A DNA stretch of 28,076 nt from NCBI GenBank assembly GCA_000969725.1, contig JXSR01S017047.1. One strand, 5' to 3'. Source of the stretch: Ophiothrix spiculata (taxonomy: Eukaryota; Echinodermata; Ophiuroidea; Amphilepidida; Ophiotrichidae). Position 1 is the stretch's first letter, and the number at the start of each line of letters is the position of its first letter. Of the stretch, positions 24,001 to 26,801 are shown piece after piece. The position numbers and the translations under genes were made by a program. Under the pieces are notes generated by a model. It was not told the DNA's origin, did not search any database, and saw nothing but the letters and a program-made list of their open reading frames with translations.

Positions 24001-26801
24001 GTGGTGTATTTATATATGGTCCAGGAATTCGGCCATCTTTATGGTTTATGGAAGATCGAATATCAGAGGAAACATATAGATTATTATTTGATACATTAGG
24101 CACCTATAAAAACTCGAATTGTTTCAGAGTCTTGGTTGTTTGATATAGTAATTACGTTTTTGCCTGTATTTAAGCGTGCGCAAACACTTTTGACCGGGAG
24201 TATATGCTTGAGGTACAAGTGACAACATCATAGTCAATCAAAGTGGTTGCTATTAACAGGGATGGAAATTTCCTGAATTCAGGAAATTTTTCTAAAAACA
24301 AGTTGTTTACAGGAAATTTTGCCCTGTATAAAGAATAGGAAAAGTGCTCTTTTCCAGGAACTTTTAAGCCATTTCAGGAAATTTTGACTTCAATCACTTG
24401 CACCCCTGTGCTACAAAGTTACCAACACTTTGGATGTGTTTGTCATAATTCTTGTGTCAGAGCATCATGTGAATTCAAGAAAGTTGCATCTGTAATGACT
24501 GGCATATGTTATATTGGACAAAATTTTGAATTTTATTTGAGTATTATTTACTACAATTCATATGTTAGAAAATAACATTCAATTACTAGATATCAGTAAA
24601 ATTTTGATCAAAATCTTCAAAAAAAGTCTAAAATTTGAATTTTATTTTGTTTGTTGATCTTGGGTATGAGGCTATTCTGTAAATGTATTTATTAATGCTA
24701 TCAATCAAGAAAGATACCAAATTTGTTTGTAAAACATTCGTTTCACATCATAGATTGCAGATGAATCTAAAGAAATGTAGAGTTTGCATTAGATCTCCTG
24801 CAAAAGCCCATTTTAAAAATTCAACTATAGAGGGCAGTATTTATCATTGTCGACAATGATAATTAAAAATAAAAGAATATCTAAATAATTTTATATATAT
24901 AGGGTTTGAATTTGACAATGAAACTTTGCACGCTGTCATTATTAACACTGATACTTCAAATGATGTAAAAATCTCCAAATGCTTGGTGAAAGGTTTGGGG
25001 ATGATGCTGAACTTGCCCAATGCCCCTTTAACACCTTATCACCAGAATTCAAAAAATTGCTCTTCCCTCCCATATGTCAGTGGCTCTTTCCAGTGTCACC
25101 TGAAGAATCACTTCAAGAGCCACTGTCCTAATTCTAATTTGCTATTCATAATAGAGGAGGGCAGAATTGTGATGGTTTAGTATTCATCCGGGGGACCGCT
25201 CGAACAAAAAAGTGGTACTCATGCTCGTCAGAGCACCTCAAAATTGGACCCTAAATGACGTAATTAATGATAGTAAATTCCACCACTAAATGGCATAAGA
25301 TGGTGCAAATAGTGCCCCAAAGGTCATAATATCGTAAGTGTGTAATGATCTTTTTCCAGCAAATAAGGTTTGAAAGAGTACACAAATATAATTTCATGCT
25401 AATTTACATGAAGCTTTTACCTGTTTTCTCTTGTTTTGTTTTACCTTTTTCTCGAAATCATGCATCAGATGACCAATATCAAGTAAAAATGACCCTATAC
25501 AGGTGGGGTGGCTTGATTTGTTACCCTAAATGGTGTAAATTGTGCTGGAAAATACCCCTTTTTCCAAAGATGTCGACGCCACAGGTGGGTCAAAATCAGA
25601 CCCTTTTACGACATTTTTTATGATAAGCATGAGTACCACTTAAATGTTTGAGCGGTCCCCCCGGGATTATTCAGTCATTTTGATTGCTCCAAATGTTAAA
25701 TAAATTTCAATAGATGCGCAAAGGACCAGCTTGGCCTGATGAACACAGTGAAAGGAATGACAATGTTACTAAGCTCTAAAATTGCTAAAGAAAACTACCG
25801 TGTTGTTTCTAATAAATGCCCCTGCTGTAATAAAAAGCACCCCCCTGAAAATTCCAAGCAAAATGTTAAACAATTTTAGAGTATTTTCCTACATTATTAA
25901 ACATACCATTCTTGCGAGTTATGGCAAACAGATACCGGAAGTTAACAAACGAGGTCATAGTCCCGGAAATAAAGCAAATTTTTTTACTAGTACTTCCAGG
26001 TTACTGCATGTGACCTTATGAGGTTACGATCCCGGAAATAAAACAAAAAAGATTTTCACTACTTCTGGGTTTTCGCAACCGATATTGCCATATTTTTTAA
26101 GTTTGCGTAACAAACTTGTGCACTTGTGATGTATGAAGTGAGTATACAATTGGTCCCTATAAATACCCCCCCCCCTTTTTGTAAAATACAATGCCCAGTG
26201 GGCGATTTATAGGAACAATATGGTTTGTAATTTAAACGGACCCAGTCTGTATGCTGTGGTAGATTTTGCAAGTAAAAAATATTGAACATATTTCAACTTT
26301 GTACAGTATGCACCTGGTGGTGACCAAAGGCTAGGATTAAAGGGGTTTGGCTCACCTGGTCACATAACCTTGCGGCGAGGTTATGATGTGTTTACGGCGT
26401 CAATTCAGCAGACGCCGATCTGACAGTGTCTGTGAGCTGTAGAGACTCCGGAAGCATGCTGCAAGAATTTAATTCCGAGTTAAAACCTTGCGATTTGTAT
26501 ACGATGTCTTCAGTTATGGTCACATAACCACCAGTGTCCGACCAGGCATCGCAATCGTTCACCGGTGTCATACCAATGTCATGCCGGCTTCTTGCGGCTT
26601 ATGTGACCAGGGTGTTAGGTGTAATTTTGTAACATTTGATTGATTCCTGTAACATTAATTTGAATGTTGTTCTTTTCTTCCAGGTATTCTCCACCTCATG
26701 TGAAACGAAGACAAAAGATCCAAGACATGGTGAATAAATACCGCAAGCAGATGACAGCCCCGGAACTCTATACATCCCTCTTTGCATCAGGGGTTAGGTG
26801 A
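1..26801 (+). CDS. RALGAPB: Ral GTPase-activating protein subunit beta, 3' part of the gene (spliced)
   Basis: RALGAPB is the non-catalytic partner of RALGAPA1/2. The heterodimer stimulates GTP hydrolysis by RalA and RalB in the cytoplasm, downstream of Akt signalling. Exons joined: 163-273 (or its copy ending at 97), 659-829, 2079-2256, 6363-6454, 7408-7532, 10032-10284, 11487-11660, 13254-13404, 18781-18939, 20414-20650, 21913-22060, 23525-23641 and 26684-26801. They total 2034 nt, that is 677 codons plus TGA, with all phases compatible. Recognition rests on remembered family motifs: [56 protein letters not shown] and [15 protein letters not shown]. The GAP-like domain covers about the last 400 residues. 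Where catalytic RalGAP alpha has a GND asparagine motif, this protein reads [11 protein letters not shown], so the catalytic Asn is absent, as expected for the beta subunit. The 5' half of the gene lies left of the window. Three exons have tandem copies of their 3' ends. Family assignment is very likely; exact splice choices are predictions. Confidence 0.93.
163..273 (+). CDS. RALGAPB: RALGAPB exon, copy B of duplicated exon
   Basis: It codes [20 protein letters not shown] and continues to LLKDK, with donor GTGGGT at 274. The proposed acceptor is the TTCCAG ending at 162; the left border is less certain than the right. With this border the exon is 111 bp and phase 0 to phase 0, so including both copies would add 37 residues in frame and either copy alone would also be in frame. 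Only 65 bp separate it from copy A, and that spacer carries a run of 15 G at 121-135. Short for an intron, the spacer may also mark an assembly problem. Confidence 0.7.
274..658 (+). other. Intron after the duplicated exon
   Basis: This intron of 385 bp begins GTGGGT, has a purine-rich GGAGGAGAGGAGGAGG patch near 296-312, and ends TTTTTTGTTACAG at 658. I see no repeat or gene in it. The short ORFs across it are chance. Confidence 0.7.
659..829 (+). CDS. RALGAPB: RALGAPB exon (57 codons), first of four tandem exon ends
   Basis: The acceptor is TTGTTACAG at 658 and the donor GTAAGT at 830. The exon is phase 0 to phase 0. It reads [20 protein letters not shown] and includes [20 protein letters not shown], a conserved RALGAPB stretch. 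It is the only one of the four tandem copies with an acceptor. Using donor 1 gives the open frame that continues into 2079. Reading past that donor reaches a stop at 884-886. Confidence 0.9.
710..1202 (+). repeat. RALGAPB: Four tandem copies of exon 3' end plus splice donor, 122-bp unit
   Basis: Units start at the AAGTC at 710, 832, 954 and 1076, and a fifth partial AAGTC follows at 1198. Each carries the last 113 bp of the exon and an intact GTAAGTCA donor (830, 952, 1074, 1196). None of copies 2-4 has an acceptor. The junction reads GTAAGTCACAACACAAAG, joining the donor to the in-exon AAGTCCCAACACAAAG through the shared AAGTC. A period of 122 shifts frame, so read-through of adjacent copies is not open. 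In the exon frame the copies differ at four synonymous sites and one non-synonymous site (His to Tyr, copy 3). Confidence 0.92.
1280..1525 (+). repeat. Possible older, decayed copies of the same exon end and donor
   Basis: Around 1331-1372, ACTCAGCTAATGTGGTAGAT followed by CAACATTGCTGTGTC resembles the exon border and intron start at 1183-1215. Around 1450-1521, ATCAAAGATT and then CATGTAATACCCATACATGT followed by GGTAGTTCAGAATTGCTAT resembles the same stretch. Spacing is about 150 bp. The donor positions read GTAGAT and GTAGTT, so neither is a good donor now. Similarity is by eye and could be partly chance. Confidence 0.45.
1526..2078 (+). other. Intron remainder with a GC-rich patch
   Basis: Mostly AT-rich sequence with no recognised element. 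A GC-rich block at about 1848-1955 (contains CCACGGCCGC and GTCCTGCCCCGGAGC) stands out and may be part of an unrecognised repeat. The ORF across it lacks any motif I know. The intron ends with a T-rich tract and CAG at 2078. Confidence 0.5.
2079..2256 (+). CDS. RALGAPB: RALGAPB exon
   Basis: The acceptor is TATTTTTTCAG at 2078 and the donor GTAATA at 2257. It starts in phase 0 with [20 protein letters not shown] and includes [19 protein letters not shown], a RALGAPB-type stretch. It ends after the first base of a codon; that G joins AT at 6363 to give Asp. Confidence 0.93.
2318..2560 (+). mobile_element. tRNA-related SINE (degenerate)
   Basis: It begins GCGTGGCCGAGCGGTTAGAG, an excellent Pol III A box of Ser/Leu-tRNA type. 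It is followed by CCTTAAGCAAGGAATTTAAC and TCGGAGGGCACGTAAAGCTG, then CCGGTCCC, AAAAGAAC and GAGTAGGGG. This layout resembles a conserved central domain I remember from SINEs of marine invertebrates. I see no clear B box, so the head is decayed. The 3' end is approximate. Confidence 0.7.
2603..2990 (+). mobile_element. MITE family 1, copy 1 (TA-flanked TIRs)
   Basis: The terminal inverted repeats read TATACTCTATAAACCTTGAA then GTATGCAACAAGC at the left, and the reverse complement with one mismatch at 2960-2990. It is 388 bp with no coding capacity. The TA at each edge suggests Tc1/mariner-type insertion. An inverted copy lies at 3468-3854 and a partial copy at 27678. Confidence 0.85.
3147..3394 (+). 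mobile_element. MITE family 2, copy 1
   Basis: TIRs of about 30 bp: GTGAGTGCAAGAAAGTCGTA then TCTGCAAT at the left, complement ATTGCAGATACGACTTTCTT then GCACTCAC at the right. A second inner palindrome built on GTCAGTGGTTCTTGAAATGG and CATTTCAAGAACCGCTGAC lies in the middle. No ORF of interest. Related copies are at 14001-14262 and 24466-25135. Confidence 0.85.
3468..3854 (-). mobile_element. MITE family 1, copy 2, inverted
   Basis: Starts TATACTCTATAAACCTTGAA and ends TTCAAGGTTTATAGAGTATA. Its internal sequence is the reverse complement of copy 1, including the GTCTGATTGCTTGTTGC end. With copy 1 it makes a head-to-head pair around a 477-bp core that contains MITE family 2. Confidence 0.85.
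4140..4337 (+). mobile_element. LINE 3' end fragment with (CTGAAT)n tail
   Basis: TTTTTTCTGGGTTGTGATTA followed by a T-rich stretch, GGAAAATAAAACTG and short TCTGAATCTGAATC repeats looks like the 3' UTR and tail of a CR1/L2-like LINE. No ORF remains in it. The flanks 3855-4139 and 4338-4640 show nothing I recognise. Confidence 0.5.
4640..6090 (+). repeat. GGTCA-rich diverged minisatellite region
   Basis: Several nested tandem periods: about 145 bp (4663 and 4808, GCTTCTTCTC), 285 bp (5254 and 5539, GATGGCGCTCTTACATGTAA) and 141 bp (5691, 5832 and 5973, ACCAGCG then TCAAA). Units carry GGGGTCAAAGGTCA or AGGTCATAGGTCA. These are direct repeats of AGGTCA-type half sites spaced by one base. A short CTAT microsatellite sits at 4629-4643. 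No coding potential. Confidence 0.85.
6363..6454 (+). CDS. RALGAPB: RALGAPB exon
   Basis: The acceptor is TGATTTTCAG at 6362 and the donor GTAAAA at 6455. The first two bases complete the Asp codon from 2256, and then it reads [20 protein letters not shown] and [18 protein letters not shown] and AW in this order match the family. It ends in phase 0. Confidence 0.92.
6455..6848 (+). other. Intron stretch, nothing recognised
   Basis: AT-rich intron sequence after the 6454 donor. I see no repeat, RNA gene or ORF of interest before the TTAA-flanked element at 6849. Confidence 0.6.
6849..7213 (+). mobile_element. TTAA-type MITE
   Basis: It begins TTAAAGGTGCAATTCAC and ends CATGAATTGCCCCTTTCAA. 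These are imperfect TIRs with a TTAA-like target (the right copy is mutated to TCAA). A central palindrome TAATTACTGTC / GACAGTAATTA at about 7020-7047 recalls the central palindrome of the element at 14998. Non-coding. Confidence 0.75.
7214..7350 (+). mobile_element. SINE tail fragment
   Basis: CCTGAAATGATGCTAGGAGT then GGAATGG, TTACTTGGGCCACA and GGAGGTATAGTGCACTATAA match, at roughly 80 percent by eye, the tail of the SINE at 8065-8190. The tRNA-like head is missing; the MITE ending at 7213 adjoins it directly. Confidence 0.65.
7408..7532 (+). CDS. RALGAPB: RALGAPB exon, first of two tandem exon ends
   Basis: The acceptor is CATCTTTCTTAG at 7407 and the donor GTAAGT at 7533. It is phase 0 at the start and ends after two bases of a codon (GC), which join T at 10032 to give Ala. 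The reading [20 protein letters not shown] then [13 protein letters not shown] aligns with the family VDKIP motif, and the next exon continues DTSIP. A downstream copy lies 252 bp away. Confidence 0.92.
7582..7653 (+). mobile_element. tRNA-like SINE head, shortened copy
   Basis: It carries TTAGTTCAAACGGTAAGGC (A box region), then TGCGGGAGGTCCC and GAGTTCAAGCC (B box). Relative to the copy at 7834 it lacks six bases in the D-stem to anticodon-stem region. It is followed by CCAAAAATTGATTGTGCT and then directly by exon sequence, so the SINE body is missing here. Confidence 0.75.
7666..7784 (+). pseudogene. RALGAPB: Second copy of RALGAPB exon 3' end, no acceptor
   Basis: It repeats [18 protein letters not shown] through PLTMA with an unchanged protein sequence. 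It is preceded directly by the tRNA-like head rather than by a polypyrimidine tract and AG. As drawn it cannot be spliced as its own exon. It may be a splicing decoy, a recombination scar or a misjoined second haplotype. Confidence 0.8.
7834..8190 (+). mobile_element. Full-length tRNA-derived SINE
   Basis: The head 7834-7911 folds as a tRNA-like unit. The anticodon stem CTCGC/GCGGG encloses loop TTGCGAT (anticodon GCG, Arg-like), the B box is GAGTTCAAACC, and it ends GGTGCCA. The unrelated body runs through CCTTGGACAAGGAACTAACT and CCTGAAATGATGCTTGG to GGGAGGCATAGCACACTATG. The body tail is repeated at 7214-7350. I call it a SINE rather than a working tRNA gene because the acceptor stem is poor and a body is attached. 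Confidence 0.78.
8259..8460 (+). mobile_element. Hairpin MITE, about 200 bp
   Basis: Long TIRs: TTATCAATAAGG then GACAATAATAACTGTGCACC and ATCTTTTTAA at the left, complement TTAAAAGATGGTGCAAAGTT and ATTATTGTCATTGATAA at the right. A second hairpin (GATACTTTTCTGAGG / CCTGAAGAAAAGTACC) lies inside. No coding capacity. Confidence 0.75.
8461..8969 (+). other. Intron stretch with a CG-rich patch
   Basis: No gene seen. 8590-8660 is richer in CG dinucleotides than its surroundings (contains GCATACGCGCGCTTGATTGG), and small inverted repeats such as AGGTCATTATAAG / CTGATAATGACC occur near 8692-8730. It may be an unrecognised mobile element. Confidence 0.45.
8970..9440 (+). repeat. Three tandem copies of a 155-bp AT-rich unit
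   Basis: TAGAAGATATAATTGGAAAA recurs at 9001, 9156 and 9311. Each unit includes GCCCAGTAAAAAA, TGTTCAGTG, CAACAAATGTG and TACATTTCCTTACAAATTTA. Identity between copies is above 90 percent by eye. The two 60-residue ORFs here merely read through the repeat. Confidence 0.9.
9518..9989 (+). mobile_element. TTAA-type MITE just upstream of an exon
   Basis: TTAAGGTGTTTGGTCCA at the left and TGGACCAAACACCTTAA at the right are perfect TIRs with a TTAA at each end, as in piggyBac-like insertion. It is 472 bp. Only 42 bp separate it from the exon at 10032, and these hold the polypyrimidine tract. Confidence 0.88.
10032..10284 (+). CDS. RALGAPB: RALGAPB exon, start of GAP-like region
   Basis: The acceptor is TTTATCTTTCCAG at 10031 and the donor GTAAGG at 10285. 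It starts by completing Ala, reads [20 protein letters not shown] and a charged helix-like stretch, and ends [18 protein letters not shown], the beginning of the conserved domain. 253 bp, ending in phase 0. Confidence 0.94.
10285..10756 (+). other. Intron stretch, nothing recognised
   Basis: AT-rich intron with no repeat or gene that I can identify. The ORF that runs from the exon into it stops at 10345-10347 and is simply read-through of the donor. Confidence 0.6.
10757..11023 (+). mobile_element. Palindromic MITE family 3 (GGCC...TGTTGCCCTCA), copy 1
   Basis: Left TAAGGCCAAAAAAAATTTGT and TGTGTTGCCCTCA, right complement TGAGGGCAACACAGC and CTTGGCCTA. Inside, CCGACCCTATTC / GAATAGGGTCGG and GCACCCAATTTTGC / GATTGGGTG form further hairpins. 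Related pieces are at 11243-11285, 18961-19130 and 27880-28076. Confidence 0.8.
11100..11285 (-). mobile_element. MITE family 3 fragment
   Basis: AAAAGGGCAACACAACAAAA then TTTTTGCCTTACG at 11243-11285 repeats the family 3 terminus. The stretch before it is a simple-sequence mixture with a C-run and A-run (11121-11150). The left border is uncertain. Confidence 0.5.
11487..11660 (+). CDS. RALGAPB: RALGAPB exon, GAP-like domain
   Basis: The acceptor is CATTTTGTTCCAG at 11486 and the donor GTGAGT at 11661. 58 codons, phase 0 to phase 0. Reads [39 protein letters not shown] and [13 protein letters not shown]. The VFIFYxKxGQKT segment is diagnostic of the Rap/Ran-GAP-like fold in this subunit. Confidence 0.95.
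11815..12335 (+). mobile_element. Possible foldback element
   Basis: AACTCTTTCAAAATTTCAGA and GCTTGCTCA at about 11849-11880 is inverted as GAGCCAGCTCTGAAATTTTG and AAAGAGT at about 12286-12314. The outer CAAGCATT is also inverted, as AATGCTTGG. About 500 bp in all, with no ORF of note. Ends are imprecise and no target duplication was found. The flanks 11661-11814 and 12336-12419 show nothing else. Confidence 0.5.
12420..12779 (+). mobile_element. TTAA-type MITE
   Basis: TTAAAGGTGTAGG at the left and CCTACACCTTTAA at the right, 360 bp, with TTAA at each edge. The centre is non-coding. It abuts the next element (12785) with only five bases between them. Confidence 0.82.
12785..13175 (+). mobile_element. 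ATCCC-G-run MITE, copy 1
   Basis: Left ATCCCAGGGGGGGGGGTACT, right AGTATCCCCCCCCCCGGGAT: inverted termini rich in G/C homopolymer. 391 bp, AT-rich inside with several AAATTTT blocks. Its right end is 78 bp before the exon at 13254. Same terminal sequence style as 25186-25666. Confidence 0.75.
13254..13404 (+). CDS. RALGAPB: RALGAPB exon, GAP-like domain
   Basis: The acceptor is TTCCGTCTGTAG at 13253 and the donor GTACGT at 13405. A competing AG at 13268 (GTGCAG) would drop five codons; the earlier AG is preferred because [14 protein letters not shown] keeps family length. Reads [20 protein letters not shown], the conserved GW...GWTG block. Ends after one codon base, and G joins GT at 18781 to give Gly. 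Confidence 0.92.
13405..13795 (+). other. Intron stretch, nothing recognised
   Basis: AT-rich sequence after the 13404 donor; no gene or repeat identified. Confidence 0.55.
13799..13970 (-). mobile_element. LINE 3' end fragment (C-terminal ORF2 piece)
   Basis: Read on the minus strand, it gives [20 protein letters not shown], then [13 protein letters not shown] and IRPPL followed by a stop and a short UTR ending in ATTTTTAAA. The PRKTW...DALNRVRWR pattern is typical of the C-terminus of CR1/RTE-like LINE proteins. It is a short 5'-truncated relic adjacent to MITE family 2. Confidence 0.75.
14001..14262 (-). mobile_element. MITE family 2, copy 2
   Basis: CATGTCAGTGCAAGAAAGTC at the left, GCAGATACGACTTTCTTCAA then CTCACATG at the right. 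The inner palindrome GGTTCTTCAGGTAAC / GTCACCTGAAGAACC is longer than in copy 1. Internal markers (CACAAGAATGTGAAAAATCC, AAATTAATGACAAATGGCAG) are reversed relative to copy 1. It starts 30 bp after the LINE relic. Confidence 0.82.
14501..14674 (+). mobile_element. Short MITE, about 174 bp
   Basis: CAACACTAAATAGGCGGG at the left is inverted as CCCGCCTATTTGGTGTTG at the right. CG-rich inside (GTGAACGTGCGCGAGTCGCA). No coding potential. The surrounding 14263-14500 and 14675-14937 hold nothing recognised. Confidence 0.7.
14939..15581 (+). repeat. 62-bp direct repeat flanking the MITE at 14998
   Basis: TTTAAATTGTGGAACATACA then ATCTGCCATATTCAGATTAT and GTAACT occurs at 14939-15000 and again at 15518-15581, with one substitution before GACCTGAT. 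It is far longer than a target-site duplication, so the MITE probably sits in one copy of an older short tandem repeat. Confidence 0.85.
14998..15521 (+). mobile_element. TTAA-type MITE (AAAGGGGCATTGG family), copy 1
   Basis: TTAAAGGGGCATTGGACAA and TTGTCAAATGCCCCTTTAA form the ends, 524 bp apart, with TTAA on both sides. A central palindrome TTATCGTTGTCGACAACGAT sits at about 15330-15352. A second copy is at 24512-25031. The termini fit the TTAAAGGRR pattern I remember for T2-type MITEs of Xenopus, probably piggyBac-related. Confidence 0.85.
15565..18712 (+). repeat. Near-identical 1,574-bp tandem duplication
   Basis: Copy 1 is 15565-17138 and copy 2 17139-18712. I find three substitutions in the first about 50 bases (GTAAATGAG/GTAAAAGAG, CACAATAC/CACGATAC, TATTGG/TATTTG) and one near the end (TACGTAGA/TATGTAGA), otherwise identity by eye. 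Both copies carry the same 152-codon ORF (16060-16518, 17634-18092) and an opposite 69-codon ORF, neither with a recognisable domain. No terminal repeats mark it as a transposon. It lies wholly within an intron, and its end is 68 bp before the exon at 18781. Confidence 0.93.
18781..18939 (+). CDS. RALGAPB: RALGAPB exon, GAP-like domain
   Basis: The acceptor is TATGATTTAG at 18780 and the donor GTAGGT at 18940. Reads [20 protein letters not shown], then [17 protein letters not shown] and an acidic tail [17 protein letters not shown] is strongly conserved. Enters with two bases completing Gly and leaves with one base; that G plus AT at 20414 gives Asp. Confidence 0.94.
18961..19130 (-). mobile_element. 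MITE family 3, truncated copy
   Basis: TAGGCCAAGAAAAAAAATTG then GTTGCTCTCAAGTGG, GGTCGGTCGGAA, AAGCACCTAAATTATG and CACCCAATCTAAGC repeat 10757-11023 in the opposite orientation. It starts 21 bp after the exon's donor. The other terminus is missing. Confidence 0.78.
19266..19832 (-). pseudogene. LINE reverse-transcriptase fragment, frameshifted
   Basis: On the minus strand it reads [19 protein letters not shown] and [20 protein letters not shown] from 19832 down. After a frame change it reads [18 protein letters not shown] (motif A, DFEKAFD) and then [20 protein letters not shown] (motif B). These are hallmark motifs of non-LTR retrotransposon RT, closest in style to L1/Tx1. The YADD catalytic box is not found and the reading is broken by at least a frameshift and a stop, so it is dead. 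Its 5' and 3' parts are absent. Confidence 0.88.
19833..20413 (+). other. Intron stretch, nothing recognised
   Basis: No repeat or gene identified between the LINE relic and the exon at 20414. It ends GATTTGTTTTAG. Confidence 0.6.
20414..20650 (+). CDS. RALGAPB: RALGAPB exon, Ser/Thr-rich linker and degenerate catalytic segment
   Basis: The acceptor is TTGTTTTAG at 20413 and the donor GTAAGT at 20651. Starts [20 protein letters not shown], a Ser/Thr-rich linker likely disordered, and ends [20 protein letters not shown]. In catalytic RalGAP alpha the equivalent place has GND..HIVW with the asparagine thumb; here Asn is replaced by Pro-Glu, as in other beta subunits. Phase 1 at the end. Confidence 0.93.
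20678..21005 (+). mobile_element. Possible G-run element fragment
   Basis: A GGGGGGGGGGTACTCC start at about 20681-20697 and GGGAGTACATTTTTCACC at 20971-20988 form weak inverted ends, similar in style to the elements at 12785 and 25186. It begins about 30 bp after the exon donor. Borders and class are uncertain. Confidence 0.35.
21110..21655 (+). repeat. Foldback array of about 26-bp CTCGCTAGTCCGAA units
   Basis: About fourteen direct units of GCTCGCTAGTCCGAATTTGA then AAATAG run from 21125 to 21535. They are followed by four or five inverted units (TTCGGACTAGTGAGC) from about 21535 to 21635. The outer ends GGGGTCCGCTCGCCAGTCCG and CGGACTGGCGAGCTGTCCCC are inverted repeats of each other. This looks like a foldback transposon with satellite-like arms. 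No ORF of interest. Confidence 0.85.
21913..22060 (+). CDS. RALGAPB: RALGAPB exon, GAP-like domain
   Basis: The acceptor is GTTGAATTACAG at 21912 and the donor GTAAGT at 22061. Completes Asp and reads [16 protein letters not shown], then [19 protein letters not shown] and RG. The HPLxTGLxRIxI segment is a family signature. Ends after two bases of a Lys codon (AA|G). Confidence 0.94.
22249..22498 (+). mobile_element. hAT-type MITE with target-site duplication
   Basis: CAGAGGAGGTTTTCAGAATA then TCCCACAATGCA at the left; complement TGCATCGTGGGATATTG and TGAAAACCTCCTCTG at the right. AGGGGTGCC flanks it on both sides (22240-22248, 22499-22507). A target duplication of 8-9 bp with CAG...CTG ends points to hAT. 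250 bp, non-coding. Confidence 0.85.
22842..23383 (+). mobile_element. TTAA-type MITE
   Basis: TTAAAGGGACTGGCCTAGAT and GGAATCTAGGCTAGTCCCTT then TAA form the ends, with TTAA on each side. 542 bp. The 72-codon ORF inside has no recognised domain. The interval 22508-22841 before it shows nothing else. Confidence 0.85.
23525..23641 (+). CDS. RALGAPB: RALGAPB exon, end of GAP-like domain
   Basis: The acceptor is GATTTTGTCCCCAG at 23524 and the donor GTAAGT at 23642. Completes Lys and reads [20 protein letters not shown] then [18 protein letters not shown]. The IPLVDGMxVSRR and LVRQTxIN motifs are very strongly conserved in the family. Ends after two bases of a Ser codon (TC|G). Confidence 0.95.
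23682..24200 (+). mobile_element. Tc1/mariner-type MITE
   Basis: CATTCCCGGTCAAAAGTGTT then TTCGCAC at the left and GTGCGCAAACACTTTTGACC then GGGAG at the right, with TA on both edges. CCCGGTCAAAAG ends flanked by TA are common in Tc1-like elements. 519 bp; the ORFs inside match nothing known to me. It starts 40 bp after the preceding exon. Confidence 0.82.
24255..24400 (+). repeat. AGGAAATTTT-rich repeat
   Basis: CAGGAAATTTT or close variants occur at about 24280, 24310 and 24375, with inverted AAATTTCCTG at about 24266. Probably a small decayed foldback element. Borders are not defined. Confidence 0.45.
24466..25135 (+). mobile_element. MITE family 2, copy 3, interrupted by another MITE
   Basis: The left end CATGTGAATTCAAGAAAGTT then GCATCTGTAATGACTGGCAT at 24466-24505 and the inner palindrome GTCAGTGGCTCTTTCC / CACTTCAAGAGCCACTG at 25077-25125 belong to family 2. 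The intervening 24512-25031 is a separate TTAA-type element. The right terminus of family 2 is not seen. Confidence 0.7.
24512..25031 (+). mobile_element. TTAA-type MITE (AAAGGGGCATTGG family), copy 2
   Basis: It matches 15010-15521 over nearly its whole length (GTTTGTTGATCTTGGGTATG, TTGCATTAGATCTCCTG, CTATAGAGGGCAGTATTTAT, GGGGATGATGCTGAACTTG). The central palindrome is TTATCATTGTCGACAATGAT. The right end CCAATGCCCCTTTAA is intact. The left end starts at ATTGGAC, so about eight terminal bases have been lost. Confidence 0.85.
25186..25666 (+). mobile_element. ATCCC-G-run MITE, second type
   Basis: ATCCGGGGGACCGCTCGAAC then AAAAAAGTGGTACTCATGC at the left; complement GCATGAGTACCACTTAAATG then TTTGAGCGGTCCCCCCGGGA at the right. 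ATTCA occurs just outside each end and could be a target duplication. The outermost bases resemble the element at 12785. 481 bp. Confidence 0.8.
25667..26354 (+). other. Intron stretch with a small diverged tandem repeat
   Basis: GAGGTCATAGTCCCGGAAAT then AAAGCAAA (25951) recurs as GAGGTTACGATCCCGGAAAT then AAAACAAA (26020), about 69 bp apart. A C-run lies at 26166-26175. Nothing else recognised; ORFs here have no known motif. Confidence 0.5.
26355..26611 (+). mobile_element. MITE with CCTGGTCACATAA ends
   Basis: CCTGGTCACATAACCTTGCG at the left is inverted as CTTGCGGCTTATGTGACCAG then G at the right. An internal ATGGTCACATAACCACC repeats the motif. About 257 bp, and more CG-rich than its surroundings. 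No clear target duplication. Ends 72 bp before the last exon. Confidence 0.75.
26684..26801 (+). CDS. RALGAPB: RALGAPB terminal coding exon with stop
   Basis: The acceptor is TTCTTTTCTTCCAG at 26683. Completes Ser and reads [20 protein letters not shown] then [12 protein letters not shown] and TGA at 26799-26801. This basic helical C-terminus is characteristic of the beta subunit. The stop lies at the expected family length. Confidence 0.95.

Noticed and set aside
25345..25623. 92-codon ORF on the + strand
   Set aside because: It lies entirely within an inverted-repeat element and has no known motif.
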